Both the position numbers and the translations under genes were made by a program. Under the pieces are notes generated by a model that was not told where the DNA came from, searched no databases, and was given only the letters and a program-made list of their open reading frames with translations. From the NCBI RefSeq assembly GCF_009765975.1, contig NZ_LMUJ01000060.1:299207-363206 (forward strand): a DNA stretch of 64,000 nucleotides, written 5' to 3'. This DNA is from Acidisphaera sp. S103 (GTDB lineage Bacteria; Pseudomonadota; Alphaproteobacteria; Acetobacterales; Acetobacteraceae). This document shows positions 42,123 to 51,496 of this stretch, piece by piece. Every line of letters starts with the position of its first letter. Position 1 is the stretch's first letter.

Positions 42123-45100
42123 ATGGGTCTCGTCATTTACGCGCTTAAATTCCGAGTCACATTCTATGTGATGTCGGTTCTGATCCTTCTCGCCGGGATC
42201 GGCGGATACATCGTGATGCCGAAGGATGTGCTGCCTGAGGTCAACATTCCTGTTGTTACAATCGTATGGACATACACGGGTCTCGACACGCCGACGATGG
42301 AACGGCGGGTGACCACCTATTCGGAGTTCGCCCTTAGTAACAACGTCAACGGTATCCGCAATATGGAGAGCACGACGCTGCAAGGCGTCACCATTACGCG
42401 GGTCTACTTCCAGCCGGACGTCAGCATCGATCTCGCACTGTCCCAGGTCACCGCGGCCACCAACTCGGTGCGCGCCGCCCTGCCGCCGGGCATCAATCCG
42501 CCGGTCGTCATGCGTTTCTCGGCCTCCACAGTTCCGGTCATCCAGTTGGCGCTGAGTTCCAACCAGGAGAATGAACGGCAACTCTACGACTACGCCCAGT
42601 ACCGCATCCGCCAGACACTGACCACCGTGCCGGGATCGACATTGCCATCGCCTTACGGCGGCGCACCGCGGCAGATCATGGTCGATCTGGACCTGCACGC
42701 CTTGCAGGCGTACGGGTTGACTCCGGCCGATGTCACCAACGCCATGACCGCGCAGAACATCACGGTTCCCTCCGGTCTGGCGAAGTTTGGTACGCAGCAA
42801 TATGTGGTCCGGCTGAACTCGACACCCGAGGCGATTGCCACGCTAAACGAGGTACCGGTCAAGATCGTCAACGGGTCACCGATCCTGGTGCGCGACGTCG
42901 CCTACGTCCGCGACGGCGGACCGCCGCAGCAGAATATCGTGCGGCAGGACGGGGTACGCGGGGTGCTGCTGACGATCCTGAAGAACGGCAATGCCTCGAC
43001 CCTGTCGGTGGTCAACACCGTGAAGTCGTTGCTGCCGGGGATCAGGGCCGCGGCACCGAAAGATATGAAAATCACACCGCTGTTCGACCAATCGACGTTC
43101 GTCGCCGGCGCGATCAGCGACGTGATCCGTGAAGGGGCGATCGCCGCTGGACTAACCGGGCTGATGATCCTGCTGTTCCTGGGATCATGGCGCTCGACGC
43201 TGATCGTGTTGGTATCGATCCCGTTGTCGATCCTGACATCGCTGGCGGTGCTGGCGGCCCTGGGTGAGACGGTCAACATCATGACGCTGGGCGGGCTGGC
43301 GCTGGCGGTCGGCATTCTGGTGGACGACGCGACCGTGGCGATCGAGAACACCTATCGGCTGCTGGAAGAAGGCAAGGAATTCAAGCACGCCGTGGTGTAT
43401 GGCGCGGCCGGCATCGCCAAGCCGGCCCTGATCTCGACACTATCGATCTGCTGCGCCTTCGTCTCGGTGACGTTCCTGACCGACGCGCCGAAATTCCTGT
43501 TTACGCCACAGGCACTGGCGGTGGTGTTCGGGATGCTGGCGTCCTATGTCCTGTCGCGCACCCTGGTCCCGATCCTGATCGATGTGCTGGTGAAGCACGA
43601 ACATCACGGCCATGATCCCCACGCCACCCCGACCAACGTGTTCGGCCATATCAGAGCGGGGTTCGAGCGAGGGTTCACAAAATTCCATCGGGGCTATGTC
43701 GGCCTGTTGCACGCCGTCTTGCTGCACCGGGTGATGACCCTGAGCGTGGTGGGTTCGATCATGGCCTGCGCCGCCGTCCTGTTCATGTTCGTGGGCACGG
43801 ACTACTTCCCGGCGATCGACGCCGGACAGATGACGCTGCACGTGCGCGCGCCACCCGGAATGCGCATCGAGCAGGCGGAAGTCCTGTTCCAGCAAGTCGA
43901 GGACACGATCCGCCAGGTCGTTCCGCGCAACGAACTGGGGACCATCATCGACAATATCGGCCTGCCCGCGTCGAACTATAACTTCGCTTTCGGCAACGGC
44001 ACGTTCGTCGCCTATAACGACGGCGAGGTCCTGGTGACGCTGGCGCCCGAACACGGCTCGACCTTCGCCTATCAGAAGCGGCTGCGCACAATCCTGCACC
44101 AGCGCTTTCCGGACGCGATCTTCTATTTCGAAGCCGCGGACATGATCACCCAAATCCTGGATTTCGGTGTGCCGGCGCAGATCGATGTGCAGGTTAACGG
44201 CCGCCATCCGGCCAAGGATCTGCAGGTCGCCCAGACGATCGCCAGCAAACTGCGGCTGGTGCGCGGCGCGGTCGATGTCCACGTGCAGCAGATCACCAAT
44301 GCGCCGGAGTTCTTTGTCCAGGTCGATCGCCAGCGTGCCGCGGAACTCGGCCTGACCGAACAGCAGGTCGCCACCGACATGAACGTTTCGCTGAGCGGCA
44401 GCTTCCAGGTCAGTCCGAATTTCTGGTCCGATCCGCAGACCGGCATTCCCTACCAGATCTGGGTGCAGACACCGGAGTACCGGAACGACAGCATGACGTC
44501 GCTGACCAACACGCCGCTGCTGATCTCGGCCGGTTCGGCATCGGGTCCCAGTCCGTTGCAGCTTCTGTCCAACGTCGCAACGCTGAAGCGTGGCAGCGAG
44601 CAGACGGTGTCCAATCATGTCAACACGCAGCCGACCTATGACGTCTATGCGGCGGTGCAGGACCGCGACCTGGGCGGGGTGGAAAGCGACCTCGGCCGCA
44701 TTGTCGCCGACCAGCAGAAACAACTGGAGGCACCGGACAAGATCGCGGTACGGGGCCAGATCCAAAGCAAGGACCAGGCGTTCCTGCATATCGGTATCGG
44801 CCTGATCGTTGCTATGGTCGCCGTTTATCTGCTGATGGTGCTGAACTTCCAGAACTGGGGCGATCCATTCGTCGTGCTCGCTGCGTTACCGCTGGCGTTC
44901 TGCGGCATTGTCGCCAGCCTGTTCATCACCCAGACCACGTTCTCCATCCCGTCGCTGATGGGCGCGATCATGAGTGTCGGCGTTGCCTCGGCGAACTCGA
45001 TCCTGCTGGTGACCTTCGCGCGGGAGCATCGGGAAAGCACCGGATGCAGCGCGTTACAGGCCGCCATCGCCGCGGGCGAAACCAGGCTGCGGCCGGTGCT

Positions 45101-45299
45101 GATGACCGCCGGCGCGATGTTCGTGGGCCTGCTGCCGATGGCACTGGGCATCGGCGAGGGCAGCGAGCAGAACGCCGCGCTGGCCCGAGCGGTGCTGGGC
45201 GGAATCGCGGTGGGAACCTGCTCGACGTTGCTGTTCGTACCATTCCTCTATGCGCTTTTACGCGGCAGCGAGGCCAAACCTCTGGAAGATTACCTATGA
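42123..45299 (+). CDS. RND-family efflux permease (AcrB/AcrD/AcrF superfamily)
   Basis: 1058 residues with the duplicated 6+6 helix plan. The N terminus is MGLVIYALKFRVTFYVMSVLILLAGIGGYIVMPKDVLPEV, followed by a large periplasmic porter domain and then helices 2-6. The TM4 proton-relay pair is Asp401/Asp402 in GILVDDATVAIENTYRLLEEG. In TM10 the equivalent of AcrB Lys940 is Ala957 (SVGVASANSILLV), as in a subset of RND pumps. It overlaps the adaptor gene by four bases and no outer-membrane factor gene follows, so it probably uses one encoded elsewhere. Substrate unknown. Confidence 0.93.
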   Translation: MGLVIYALKFRVTFYVMSVLILLAGIGGYIVMPKDVLPEVNIPVVTIVWTYTGLDTPTMERRVTTYSEFALSNNVNGIRNMESTTLQGVTITRVYFQPDVSIDLALSQVTAATNSVRAALPPGINPPVVMRFSASTVPVIQLALSSNQENERQLYDYAQYRIRQTLTTVPGSTLPSPYGGAPRQIMVDLDLHALQAYGLTPADVTNAMTAQNITVPSGLAKFGTQQYVVRLNSTPEAIATLNEVPVKIVNGSPILVRDVAYVRDGGPPQQNIVRQDGVRGVLLTILKNGNASTLSVVNTVKSLLPGIRAAAPKDMKITPLFDQSTFVAGAISDVIREGAIAAGLTGLMILLFLGSWRSTLIVLVSIPLSILTSLAVLAALGETVNIMTLGGLALAVGILVDDATVAIENTYRLLEEGKEFKHAVVYGAAGIAKPALISTLSICCAFVSVTFLTDAPKFLFTPQALAVVFGMLASYVLSRTLVPILIDVLVKHEHHGHDPHATPTNVFGHIRAGFERGFTKFHRGYVGLLHAVLLHRVMTLSVVGSIMACAAVLFMFVGTDYFPAIDAGQMTLHVRAPPGMRIEQAEVLFQQVEDTIRQVVPRNELGTIIDNIGLPASNYNFAFGNGTFVAYNDGEVLVTLAPEHGSTFAYQKRLRTILHQRFPDAIFYFEAADMITQILDFGVPAQIDVQVNGRHPAKDLQVAQTIASKLRLVRGAVDVHVQQITNAPEFFVQVDRQRAAELGLTEQQVATDMNVSLSGSFQVSPNFWSDPQTGIPYQIWVQTPEYRNDSMTSLTNTPLLISAGSASGPSPLQLLSNVATLKRGSEQTVSNHVNTQPTYDVYAAVQDRDLGGVESDLGRIVADQQKQLEAPDKIAVRGQIQSKDQAFLHIGIGLIVAMVAVYLLMVLNFQNWGDPFVVLAALPLAFCGIVASLFITQTTFSIPSLMGAIMSVGVASANSILLVTFAREHRESTGCSALQAAIAAGETRLRPVLMTAGAMFVGLLPMALGIGEGSEQNAALARAVLGGIAVGTCSTLLFVPFLYALLRGSEAKPLEDYL

Positions 45300-46570
45300 C
45301 CGACTCTGACCGGACACCGCCTGCCCCACCGCGTAAGCGCATCGGGCTCTACGTGCTCGTGCCCGTCCTGGCGCTGCTGAGCGTCGGCGGCTACCAACAC
45401 TTCCGGACCTACGCCAACGCGGCGGAGACTCAGAAGGAGCAAGAGGATTTCGTTCCACAGGTACGCACGATGCAGGCGCGGAAGATCGATACGCCCGTCG
45501 AACTGACCTTGCCGGGCCAGACCGAGGCGTTCGACGTCGCCAACCTGTATCCGCGCGCCACCGGCTATGTGGCGGAGCGGCGGGTCGATATCGGCAGCCA
45601 TGTCAAGGCCGGCGACCTTCTGCTGCGCATCGAGGCCCCCGACCTCGACCAGCAGCTTGCCCAGGCGCAGGCGCAGTTGGGCCAGAACCAGGCGGCGGTG
45701 CAGCAGGCGGAAGCGCAGGTGCTATCCGCGCAGGCAAACACCAGGCTGGCGAACCTGACGAAGTATCGCGAAACAACTTTGGCAAGGCAAGGATGGGAAC
45801 CGGAACAGACCGCCGACAATGCGACGGCGAACTTGTCGGTGCAGGCCGCGGGGATCGCCAACGCCGTGGCCGGCGTGGCGGTCGCTCAGGCCAATCTGAA
45901 GGCGCAACAGGCGACAGTGGACCGGCTAAGCGCGCTGACGGCGTTCGAACTGGTGAAGGCGCCGTTCGGCGGTGTGATCACGGCACGTAACGTCGACAAG
46001 GGCGACCTGCTGACCCAGGACAGCGCCGGCGGCCCACCCATGTTCAGCATTGCCCGCGATGACGTGCTGCGTATCGCCGTCTATGTGCCGCAGAGCAGCG
46101 CCGTCGGCATCCGCGACGGGATCGAGACGCAGGTGACCGTGCCGGAGATGCCCGGACGCATCTTCCGGGGCCGCGTGGCCCGCAGTGCCGTCGCCTTGCA
46201 GGCGGCGTCACGCTCGATGCTGACCGAGGTCGATGTGCCCAACCCGGACGGCATTCTGCGGCCGGGTCTGTTCGTGAACGTGGCATTTTCCATTCCGCGG
46301 CAGACGCCGGCGATCGTGGTGCCGGACGCGGCGCTGGTGTTCAACGCGAGTGGATTGCAAGTGGCGACGGTGGACGCCGACAGCAGGGTGCGGTTCCAGA
46401 AGGTGACGATCTACCGGGATTTCGGCACCACGGCGGAATTGCGCGACGGGCTGGTGGGCGGGGAAAGCCTGGTCCTGAGCCCGCCGGCTGACCTCGCCGA
46501 CGGCAGCAAGGTGCAGTTGGCAAGTCCGCTGCCCCAGCCGAACGCCCCCAGGCGAACCGCCAGCCGCTGA
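45296..46570 (+). CDS. RND efflux periplasmic adaptor (HlyD/MFP family)
   Basis: 424 residues from ATG 45296, sharing ATGA with the permease stop. One N-terminal membrane anchor (RIGLYVLVPVLALLSVGGYQHF) precedes the lipoyl-like halves (LYPRATGYVAERRVDIGSHVKAGDLLLRIEAPDLDQQL and APFGGVITARNVDKGDLLTQ), split by an alpha-helical hairpin rich in Ala/Gln. Beta-barrel and membrane-proximal domains follow (FRGRVARSAVALQAASRSMLTEVDVPNPDGILRPGLFVNV). It links the permease to an outer-membrane channel. The gene order permease-adaptor is the reverse of acrAB. Confidence 0.93.
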   Translation: MTDSDRTPPAPPRKRIGLYVLVPVLALLSVGGYQHFRTYANAAETQKEQEDFVPQVRTMQARKIDTPVELTLPGQTEAFDVANLYPRATGYVAERRVDIGSHVKAGDLLLRIEAPDLDQQLAQAQAQLGQNQAAVQQAEAQVLSAQANTRLANLTKYRETTLARQGWEPEQTADNATANLSVQAAGIANAVAGVAVAQANLKAQQATVDRLSALTAFELVKAPFGGVITARNVDKGDLLTQDSAGGPPMFSIARDDVLRIAVYVPQSSAVGIRDGIETQVTVPEMPGRIFRGRVARSAVALQAASRSMLTEVDVPNPDGILRPGLFVNVAFSIPRQTPAIVVPDAALVFNASGLQVATVDADSRVRFQKVTIYRDFGTTAELRDGLVGGESLVLSPPADLADGSKVQLASPLPQPNAPRRTASR

Positions 46571-46775
46571 CCTAGGAAAGACGCGGGCTGGCGACGCCCA
46601 CTATGGCTTTGATATTCGCCGCCTCGACAGCATGCATCGAACTTCTATGCCGGACTGACCAATCTTCTCGGCGCCAGATCGGCGGTCACCCATAGGGGGC
46701 CGGCAGCCGCTTCCGGCAAAACCCAAGCGCAGTGCGCCGATGCAATCGGCGCCCGAGCCGAGAGGATTTGTTCGA

Positions 46776-47219
46776 ATGATCCAAGCGTCCGTTGCCGCGC
46801 CCTTGCAGGCGCCGCCACAGCCCGACACCAAGGAAAGCGACCTCCTCGACCCGCTCGGGCGATTGGCCGGGGATATGACCAACGCCCGCGTGCTGATCGT
46901 CGCCGATCACGGGCTCGATTTGATGTGCGGGCTGATCCGGCGAGGCTGTCTGGCAGCGACCGTCCTCCACCCCGGCGACAAACCCGATGCGGATAACTAC
47001 GACGTCGTCTTCGTCCCGCTTGCCACATCCCCCGATGACGTCATCCGGCTTGCCGGCAGAGCGCTCGCCCCGAACGGCCGCCTGGTCGCCGGCGTCGGGC
47101 ATGCGGCCGCCGCGGTCGCCCTGGCGCGCCGCCTGCAGCTGAACGGGTTTTCCGCCCCGCATTCAATCCACCTGCCCGGTCTGATCCTGCTGCGTGCCAA
47201 TGTTCGGAGGCCATCATGA
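46776..47219 (+). CDS. Small uncharacterised protein preceding the dapA-like gene
   Basis: 147 residues from ATG 46776, with GAGAGGA upstream; an in-frame ATG at 46740 is less likely. The segment ARVLIVADHGLDLMCGLIRRGCLAATVLHP, then YDVVFVPLATSPDDVIRLAGRALAPNGRLVAGVG, has the alternating pattern of a Rossmann-like SAM methyltransferase but lacks the full GxGxG motif. It overlaps the dapA-like start by four bases, so the two are cotranscribed. The function is not recognised. Confidence 0.7.
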   Translation: MIQASVAAPLQAPPQPDTKESDLLDPLGRLAGDMTNARVLIVADHGLDLMCGLIRRGCLAATVLHPGDKPDADNYDVVFVPLATSPDDVIRLAGRALAPNGRLVAGVGHAAAAVALARRLQLNGFSAPHSIHLPGLILLRANVRRPS

Positions 47220-48148
47220 ACCGTACACCCCGTCTCTTCGGCGGCTCGATGACCGCCCTGGCCACGCCATTCAAGGACGGCCGAATCGACGAGCGCGCCT
47301 TCGTCCGCCTGTGCCAACGCCAGATCGAGCGCGGTACCACGGCCCTGGTCACCTGCGGCAGCACGGGTGAGGCCGCCGCACTGAGCCCTGATGAGCAGGC
47401 GGCGTTGATCCGCATGGCCGTCGTGGCGGCCGGCGGCCAGATCCCGGTGATCGCCGGTTGCGGCGGTTCCTGCACCGAGGCAGCCGCTTCGATCGCCCAG
47501 CTCGCGGCAGCATGCGGCGCGACCGCCCTGCTGTGTGCGCCGACGCCTTATGTCAAACCATCCCAGGATGGGATCATCGCGCATATGCGCGTGCTGGCGC
47601 ATGCCGCCGACCTGCCGTTGATCGCCTACGACGTGCCCAGCCGCGCCGGCGTTGCGATCAGGGATGAGACCGTCGCCACGCTGTTCGAGCGCGGGCTGAT
47701 CGCCGGCATCAAAGATGCCACCGCCGATCTGGCCCGTCCGCCGCGCCTGCGGGCGTTGTGTGGGCCGGCGTTCCTGCAGTTCAGCGGCGACGATGCCACC
47801 GCCGCCGCCTATCGGGCCACCGGCGGCCACGGCTGCATCTCGGTCACCGCCAATGTGGCGCCGTCCCTTTGCGCCTCGATGCATCTGGCCTGGGACAAGG
47901 GCGACCTGGCCACCTTTGCCCATGGCCGTGACCTGCTGGCGCCCCTGCACGACGCGCTGTTCACCGAAAGTAATCCAGTACCGCTGAAGGCCGCGCTGGC
48001 GCTGTTGAACCTGGCGACAAGCGAGGTGCGGCTACCACTCCTCCGCGCGACCGAAGCCACCAAGGAAAAACTCGCCGAAGCCATGGCCCCGATCATGAGT
48101 CAAGAGGAATGGCTCTCCTCCCATCCCCGCTATGCGCTGGCGAGTTGA
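47216..48148 (+). CDS. dapA: 4-hydroxy-tetrahydrodipicolinate synthase-type lyase
   Basis: 310 residues, (beta/alpha)8 aldolase fold. Visible are GSMTALATPFKDGRIDERAF, the active-site loop CGSTGEAAALSPDEQ (Ser where many enzymes have Thr), the catalytic Tyr in IAYDVPSRAGVAI and the Schiff-base lysine in LIAGIKDATAD. The typical role is condensing pyruvate with aspartate semialdehyde for lysine and peptidoglycan. The gene is about 12 kb from dapB, and the family also includes other pyruvate lyases, so a related aldolase role is possible. Confidence 0.88.
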   Translation: MNRTPRLFGGSMTALATPFKDGRIDERAFVRLCQRQIERGTTALVTCGSTGEAAALSPDEQAALIRMAVVAAGGQIPVIAGCGGSCTEAAASIAQLAAACGATALLCAPTPYVKPSQDGIIAHMRVLAHAADLPLIAYDVPSRAGVAIRDETVATLFERGLIAGIKDATADLARPPRLRALCGPAFLQFSGDDATAAAYRATGGHGCISVTANVAPSLCASMHLAWDKGDLATFAHGRDLLAPLHDALFTESNPVPLKAALALLNLATSEVRLPLLRATEATKEKLAEAMAPIMSQEEWLSSHPRYALAS

Positions 48149-48302
48149 CCGCACGGGGCTGTTTCGGCACCTGGTATGGGCCGGCCTCGTCCTGGCGGTG
48201 GCGGCCTATGGTTCGGTTGTCGTGCGCAACGTGACCGACACACTGGTGGGGATCGCCACCCACCAGCCGTCGATGGTCATCGCCCAGCAGCCCTACCGGT
48301 AG
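48132..48302 (+). CDS. Small single-span membrane protein
   Basis: 56 residues starting 17 bases inside the end of dapA in another frame (MRWRVDRTGLFRHLVWAG). One hydrophobic helix (HLVWAGLVLAVAAYGSVVV) is followed by a short polar tail ending QQPYR. GAGGAATGGC lies some 25 bases upstream, and translational coupling to dapA is likely. No family is recognised; the arrangement and clean TM helix support a real gene. Confidence 0.55.
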   Translation: MRWRVDRTGLFRHLVWAGLVLAVAAYGSVVVRNVTDTLVGIATHQPSMVIAQQPYR

Positions 48303-48487
48303 TCACCGGGGGGCGGCGGCGGATAACCCGGAGGCGGTGGCCCGCGCCCATCGGGCGGCGGCGGAGGCGGATGCCCGTAATCCAAAGGCGGTGGCGGCGG
48401 GGGACGATGATGGTCTGGTGTCTCGACAACGCAGCCGGCCAGCCCGATCGCCGCCGTCAGGATGATCGCGGTGTTCAGAAAACGCAT
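48293..48487 (-). CDS. Small proline-rich lipoprotein
   Basis: 64 residues: a lipoprotein signal MRFLNTAIILTAAIGLAGC with lipobox LAGC (Cys19), then a tail dominated by Pro, Gly, Tyr and His (runs of PPPPP). Likely anchored to the outer membrane and extended across the periplasm; the function is unknown. Its end overlaps the small membrane protein gene on the other strand by 10 bases. Such low-complexity lipoproteins are common and poorly conserved. Confidence 0.75.
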   Translation of the reverse strand: MRFLNTAIILTAAIGLAGCVVETPDHHRPPPPPPLDYGHPPPPPPDGRGPPPPGYPPPPPGDYR

Positions 48488-48574
48488 ACACAGGTCCTCG
48501 GACTGAAGGTTGCGGTGGCCAGCACAGCGCCGCCATCCCTTTGCCTAACGCCCGTCGATGCAACCTGGTTGCGT

Positions 48575-49654
48575 CTACCCCAGCAGGCCGCGCGCGCCTT
48601 CCCAAACATCACGGGCAATGTCGCCGGCGGCCCGAGCCAGCGCGAGGCCGCTCGATTGCCCGGCCCAGAGTTGCATGCGATCGACGTCACCAGCCTTGCC
48701 CGCTGCGTCGCGCATCGCCTGCGTCAAGGCACGCTGCACGGGATAAGGCGCCGGTGACGGAGCATCCGGCGCGGCCGCCGCCCGGACATATGCAGTCGTG
48801 ATGCTGCGCCCAGCACGGCCGGAGAAAGCACGCGTAACCACGGTTTCTTCTGGCCGAGTGCGGCCGATCGCATCGGCCCAGGCCGGTGCCAGCTTCGCTT
48901 CCGGGCTGCGCAGAAAACCGGTGCCAATCTGGACGGCGGACGCACCCAGCAGCAGCGCGGCAGCGGCACCCCGGGCATCGGCGATCCCGCCGGCGGCGAT
49001 CACCGGCAATTTCACCGCATCGGCGATCGCCGGCAGCAATGCGAACAGCCCGACCTGACTCGCCTCGGCATACGCCGGATCGAAGGCACCGCGATGACCG
49101 CCAGCCTCCATGCCCTGGGCAACGATGGCATCGGCCCCCGCGGCCTCGGCTTCCAGCGCTTCCCGCACCGTGGTGACGGTGGCGAACCACCTGATGCCCC
49201 GCGCCTTCATCCGCGCGACGAAGTCACGCGGATAGACCCCCATGACTGACGAAATGACAGAGGGACCGACCTCCAGCAGCGCCTCGCACTGGGCGGCGAA
49301 ATCCGGTGGTGTCGTGTTACCCGCCTCGGGCGGAACCGCGGGGCCCCAACCGCCGAGGAAAGTCCGGATCGCGGCCTCGGCCGCTTCGTCACGGATTGGC
49401 GGCGGGTCTGGGATCCAAAGATTGACCTGAAACCCACCATTCGTCCCCGCTCGGACCTCCGCCGCCCATGCCTTGATCGCGGCCGGCTGCATCAGCAGGC
49501 TGCCGCAACCGCCCAGGCCGCCGGCGTTGGCGACGGCAATGGACAGGGACGCCGGACAGGCACCGGCCATCGGAGCGACCAACACAGGAATGCGCAGGCC
49601 ATACGCCGCGCAGAACGCTTCCGTTCGGACCAAAGCCGGACGAGATGCTGGCAT
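48575..49654 (-). CDS. Nitronate monooxygenase family FMN enzyme
   Basis: 359 residues from ATG 49654, eight bases after GGAGG. The frame opens upstream at a GTG (49672) that overlaps that ribosome-binding site and is unlikely. FMN-binding TIM-barrel motifs are [33 protein letters not shown], then [14 protein letters not shown] with the catalytic-type His, [32 protein letters not shown]. The family oxidises alkyl nitronates, detoxifying propionate-3-nitronate. Some members are enoyl-ACP reductases, which cannot be excluded. Confidence 0.9.
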   Translation of the reverse strand: MPASRPALVRTEAFCAAYGLRIPVLVAPMAGACPASLSIAVANAGGLGGCGSLLMQPAAIKAWAAEVRAGTNGGFQVNLWIPDPPPIRDEAAEAAIRTFLGGWGPAVPPEAGNTTPPDFAAQCEALLEVGPSVISSVMGVYPRDFVARMKARGIRWFATVTTVREALEAEAAGADAIVAQGMEAGGHRGAFDPAYAEASQVGLFALLPAIADAVKLPVIAAGGIADARGAAAALLLGASAVQIGTGFLRSPEAKLAPAWADAIGRTRPEETVVTRAFSGRAGRSITTAYVRAAAAPDAPSPAPYPVQRALTQAMRDAAGKAGDVDRMQLWAGQSSGLALARAAGDIARDVWEGARGLLG

Positions 49655-49824
49655 GATCGGTGCCTCCTTCACCGGACAGAATAGGCAATAAAGGGCCAGG
49701 TAAGGTCATATTTTGATCAGATCGCTGCTATCGTTTGAAATGTTCCCTGTATTTTCGGGCACGCCTCATCCCGCCGGTTCATCAAACGCTTTCTATCAGC
49801 ATCGAACCGAGTCATAGAAAGCGG

Positions 49825-50355
49825 ATGCTTCCCGCCACCTTCCGCACGCCGCGCCTCACGTTACGCCCGATCGCCATGGCCGATGCGGGGCCGATTTTCA
49901 GCGCCTATTCGCGGGACCCCGAGGTCACTCAGTTTCTGATCTGGCGGCCGCACCGGACCCGCCAGGATATCGAGGCCTATATTCGCAGTTGTCTCCATAC
50001 CCCGCCGCATCGGGCGCGCACCTATGTGATGGTCGGACGAAAGGACAGCGTGATTCGGGGTTGCCTCGACCTGCGACAAGTCGACCGGCATCGCCTGGAA
50101 TTCGGCTACGTGCTGGCTCGGGCATTCTGGGGCCAGGGACTGATGACCGAGGCCCTCACCGAGATCGTGCGATGGGGACTGGCGCAGCCATCGATCTTCC
50201 GCATCAGCGCGGTGTGCGACGTGGAGAATATCGGCTCCGCCCGCGTGATGGAAAAGTCCGGATTGGTCAGGGAGGGACTGTTGCGACGGTACCTCGTCCA
50301 TCCAGCCATCAGTAAAGAGCCGAGAGACTGCTTCAGCTATGCCAAGGTACGATGA
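49825..50355 (+). CDS. GNAT family N-acetyltransferase (RimJ/RimL-like)
   Basis: 176 residues from ATG 49825 (MLPATFRTPRLTLRPIAMAD). The typical order is TPRLTLRPIAMADAGPIFSAYSRDPEV, LEFGYVLARAFWGQGLMTEAL (acetyl-CoA loop), VCDVENIGSARVMEKSGLVREGLLRRYLVHP. This subgroup acetylates protein N termini or small amines. The substrate is unknown. It is convergent to the ABC ATPase gene, 17 bases apart. Confidence 0.9.
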   Translation: MLPATFRTPRLTLRPIAMADAGPIFSAYSRDPEVTQFLIWRPHRTRQDIEAYIRSCLHTPPHRARTYVMVGRKDSVIRGCLDLRQVDRHRLEFGYVLARAFWGQGLMTEALTEIVRWGLAQPSIFRISAVCDVENIGSARVMEKSGLVREGLLRRYLVHPAISKEPRDCFSYAKVR

Positions 50356-50372
50356 CGGCTGACGCGCCGGAA

Positions 50373-51488
50373 TCACGCGATCAGACGCTCCGTGGCCGGA
50401 TCGAACAGACATAGTTTCCGCGTGTCGATGGAAAACCGCTGCGTACTGCCGACGGGCAGCCGCATATCGGCGGCGACACGACCGATGGTACGCTGACCGC
50501 CCAGGCCCAGCATCACGATCGTTTCGGCACCCGTCGGTTCGGTCATTTCGACGACCGCATCGATCATTGTCGGCGGGGCATCATCGGCACCGAAGCGCCG
50601 TTGTGGCTCCGCGATGCACTCGGGACGGATACCCAGTACCACGCCGGTGCCCCGGTAAGGCAGGAACCGATCGGCGGCACCGGATACCGCCAGCCGGACC
50701 GCGTTGTCTCCAGTGCCGATCACAGCCTGCACCGCATCGCCGTCGCCTTCCAACCGAGCCTGCATCGTATTCATCGGCGGTGCGCCCATGAAGCGGGCGA
50801 CGAAGAGGTTGGCGGGACGGTTGTAGATCGTGTCGGGATCGGCGAACTGCTGGACTTTCCCCTGGTTCATCACCGCGATGCGTGTGGCCATCGTCATCGC
50901 TTCCACCTGGTCATGGGTCACATAGACGCAGGTCGTGCCGATGCGGGCGTGCAACTGCTTGATCTCGGCACGCATCTCCACCCGCAACTGCGCGTCCAGG
51001 TTGGACAGCGGCTCATCGAACAGGAACAGCGCCGGATCGCGCACCAGCGCCCGCCCCATCGCGACGCGCTGGCGCTGGCCGCCGGAAAGCTGCGCCGGGC
51101 GGCGATCCAGCAGAGGTTCGATCTGCAGCAGGCGCGCGACGCGTTCAACCGCTTCCTTCTGGCGGGCTTTCGGCACGCCACGGCATTCCATCCCGAACGT
51201 CACATTCTGCCGCACCGTCATCGCCGGATACAGCGCGTAGGTTTGGAACACCATGGCGATGTTGCGGTTCTTCGCCGCCACGCCGTTCATCGATCGGCCG
51301 CCGATTTCAATGTCACCGGCGCTTGCCGTCTCCAGTCCGGCGATGATGCTGAGCAGAGTCGATTTGCCGCAGCCGGACGGACCGACCAGCACGGTGAATG
51401 CACCGTCCTCGATATCGAGGCTGACGTCTTTCAGCACCTCGACTGCTCCGAAGCGCTTGGAAACCTGGCGTACCGTCAATCCTGCCAT
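50373..51488 (-). CDS. Sugar-type ABC importer ATPase (MalK/UgpC family)
   Basis: 371 residues. Walker A GPSGCGKST at 37-45, Q-loop MVFQTYALYP, signature LSGGQRQRVAMGRAL, Walker B ALFLFDEPLSNLDA and switch His in YVTHDQVEAMT are intact. A C-terminal OB/TOBE regulatory domain (from about 240) contains VVLGIRPECIAEPQ. It powers uptake by the two permeases encoded just upstream. It is the last gene of the four-gene operon, 8 bases after the second permease. Confidence 0.95.
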   Translation of the reverse strand: MAGLTVRQVSKRFGAVEVLKDVSLDIEDGAFTVLVGPSGCGKSTLLSIIAGLETASAGDIEIGGRSMNGVAAKNRNIAMVFQTYALYPAMTVRQNVTFGMECRGVPKARQKEAVERVARLLQIEPLLDRRPAQLSGGQRQRVAMGRALVRDPALFLFDEPLSNLDAQLRVEMRAEIKQLHARIGTTCVYVTHDQVEAMTMATRIAVMNQGKVQQFADPDTIYNRPANLFVARFMGAPPMNTMQARLEGDGDAVQAVIGTGDNAVRLAVSGAADRFLPYRGTGVVLGIRPECIAEPQRRFGADDAPPTMIDAVVEMTEPTGAETIVMLGLGGQRTIGRVAADMRLPVGSTQRFSIDTRKLCLFDPATERLIA

Positions 51489-51496
51489 GCCTGCCC

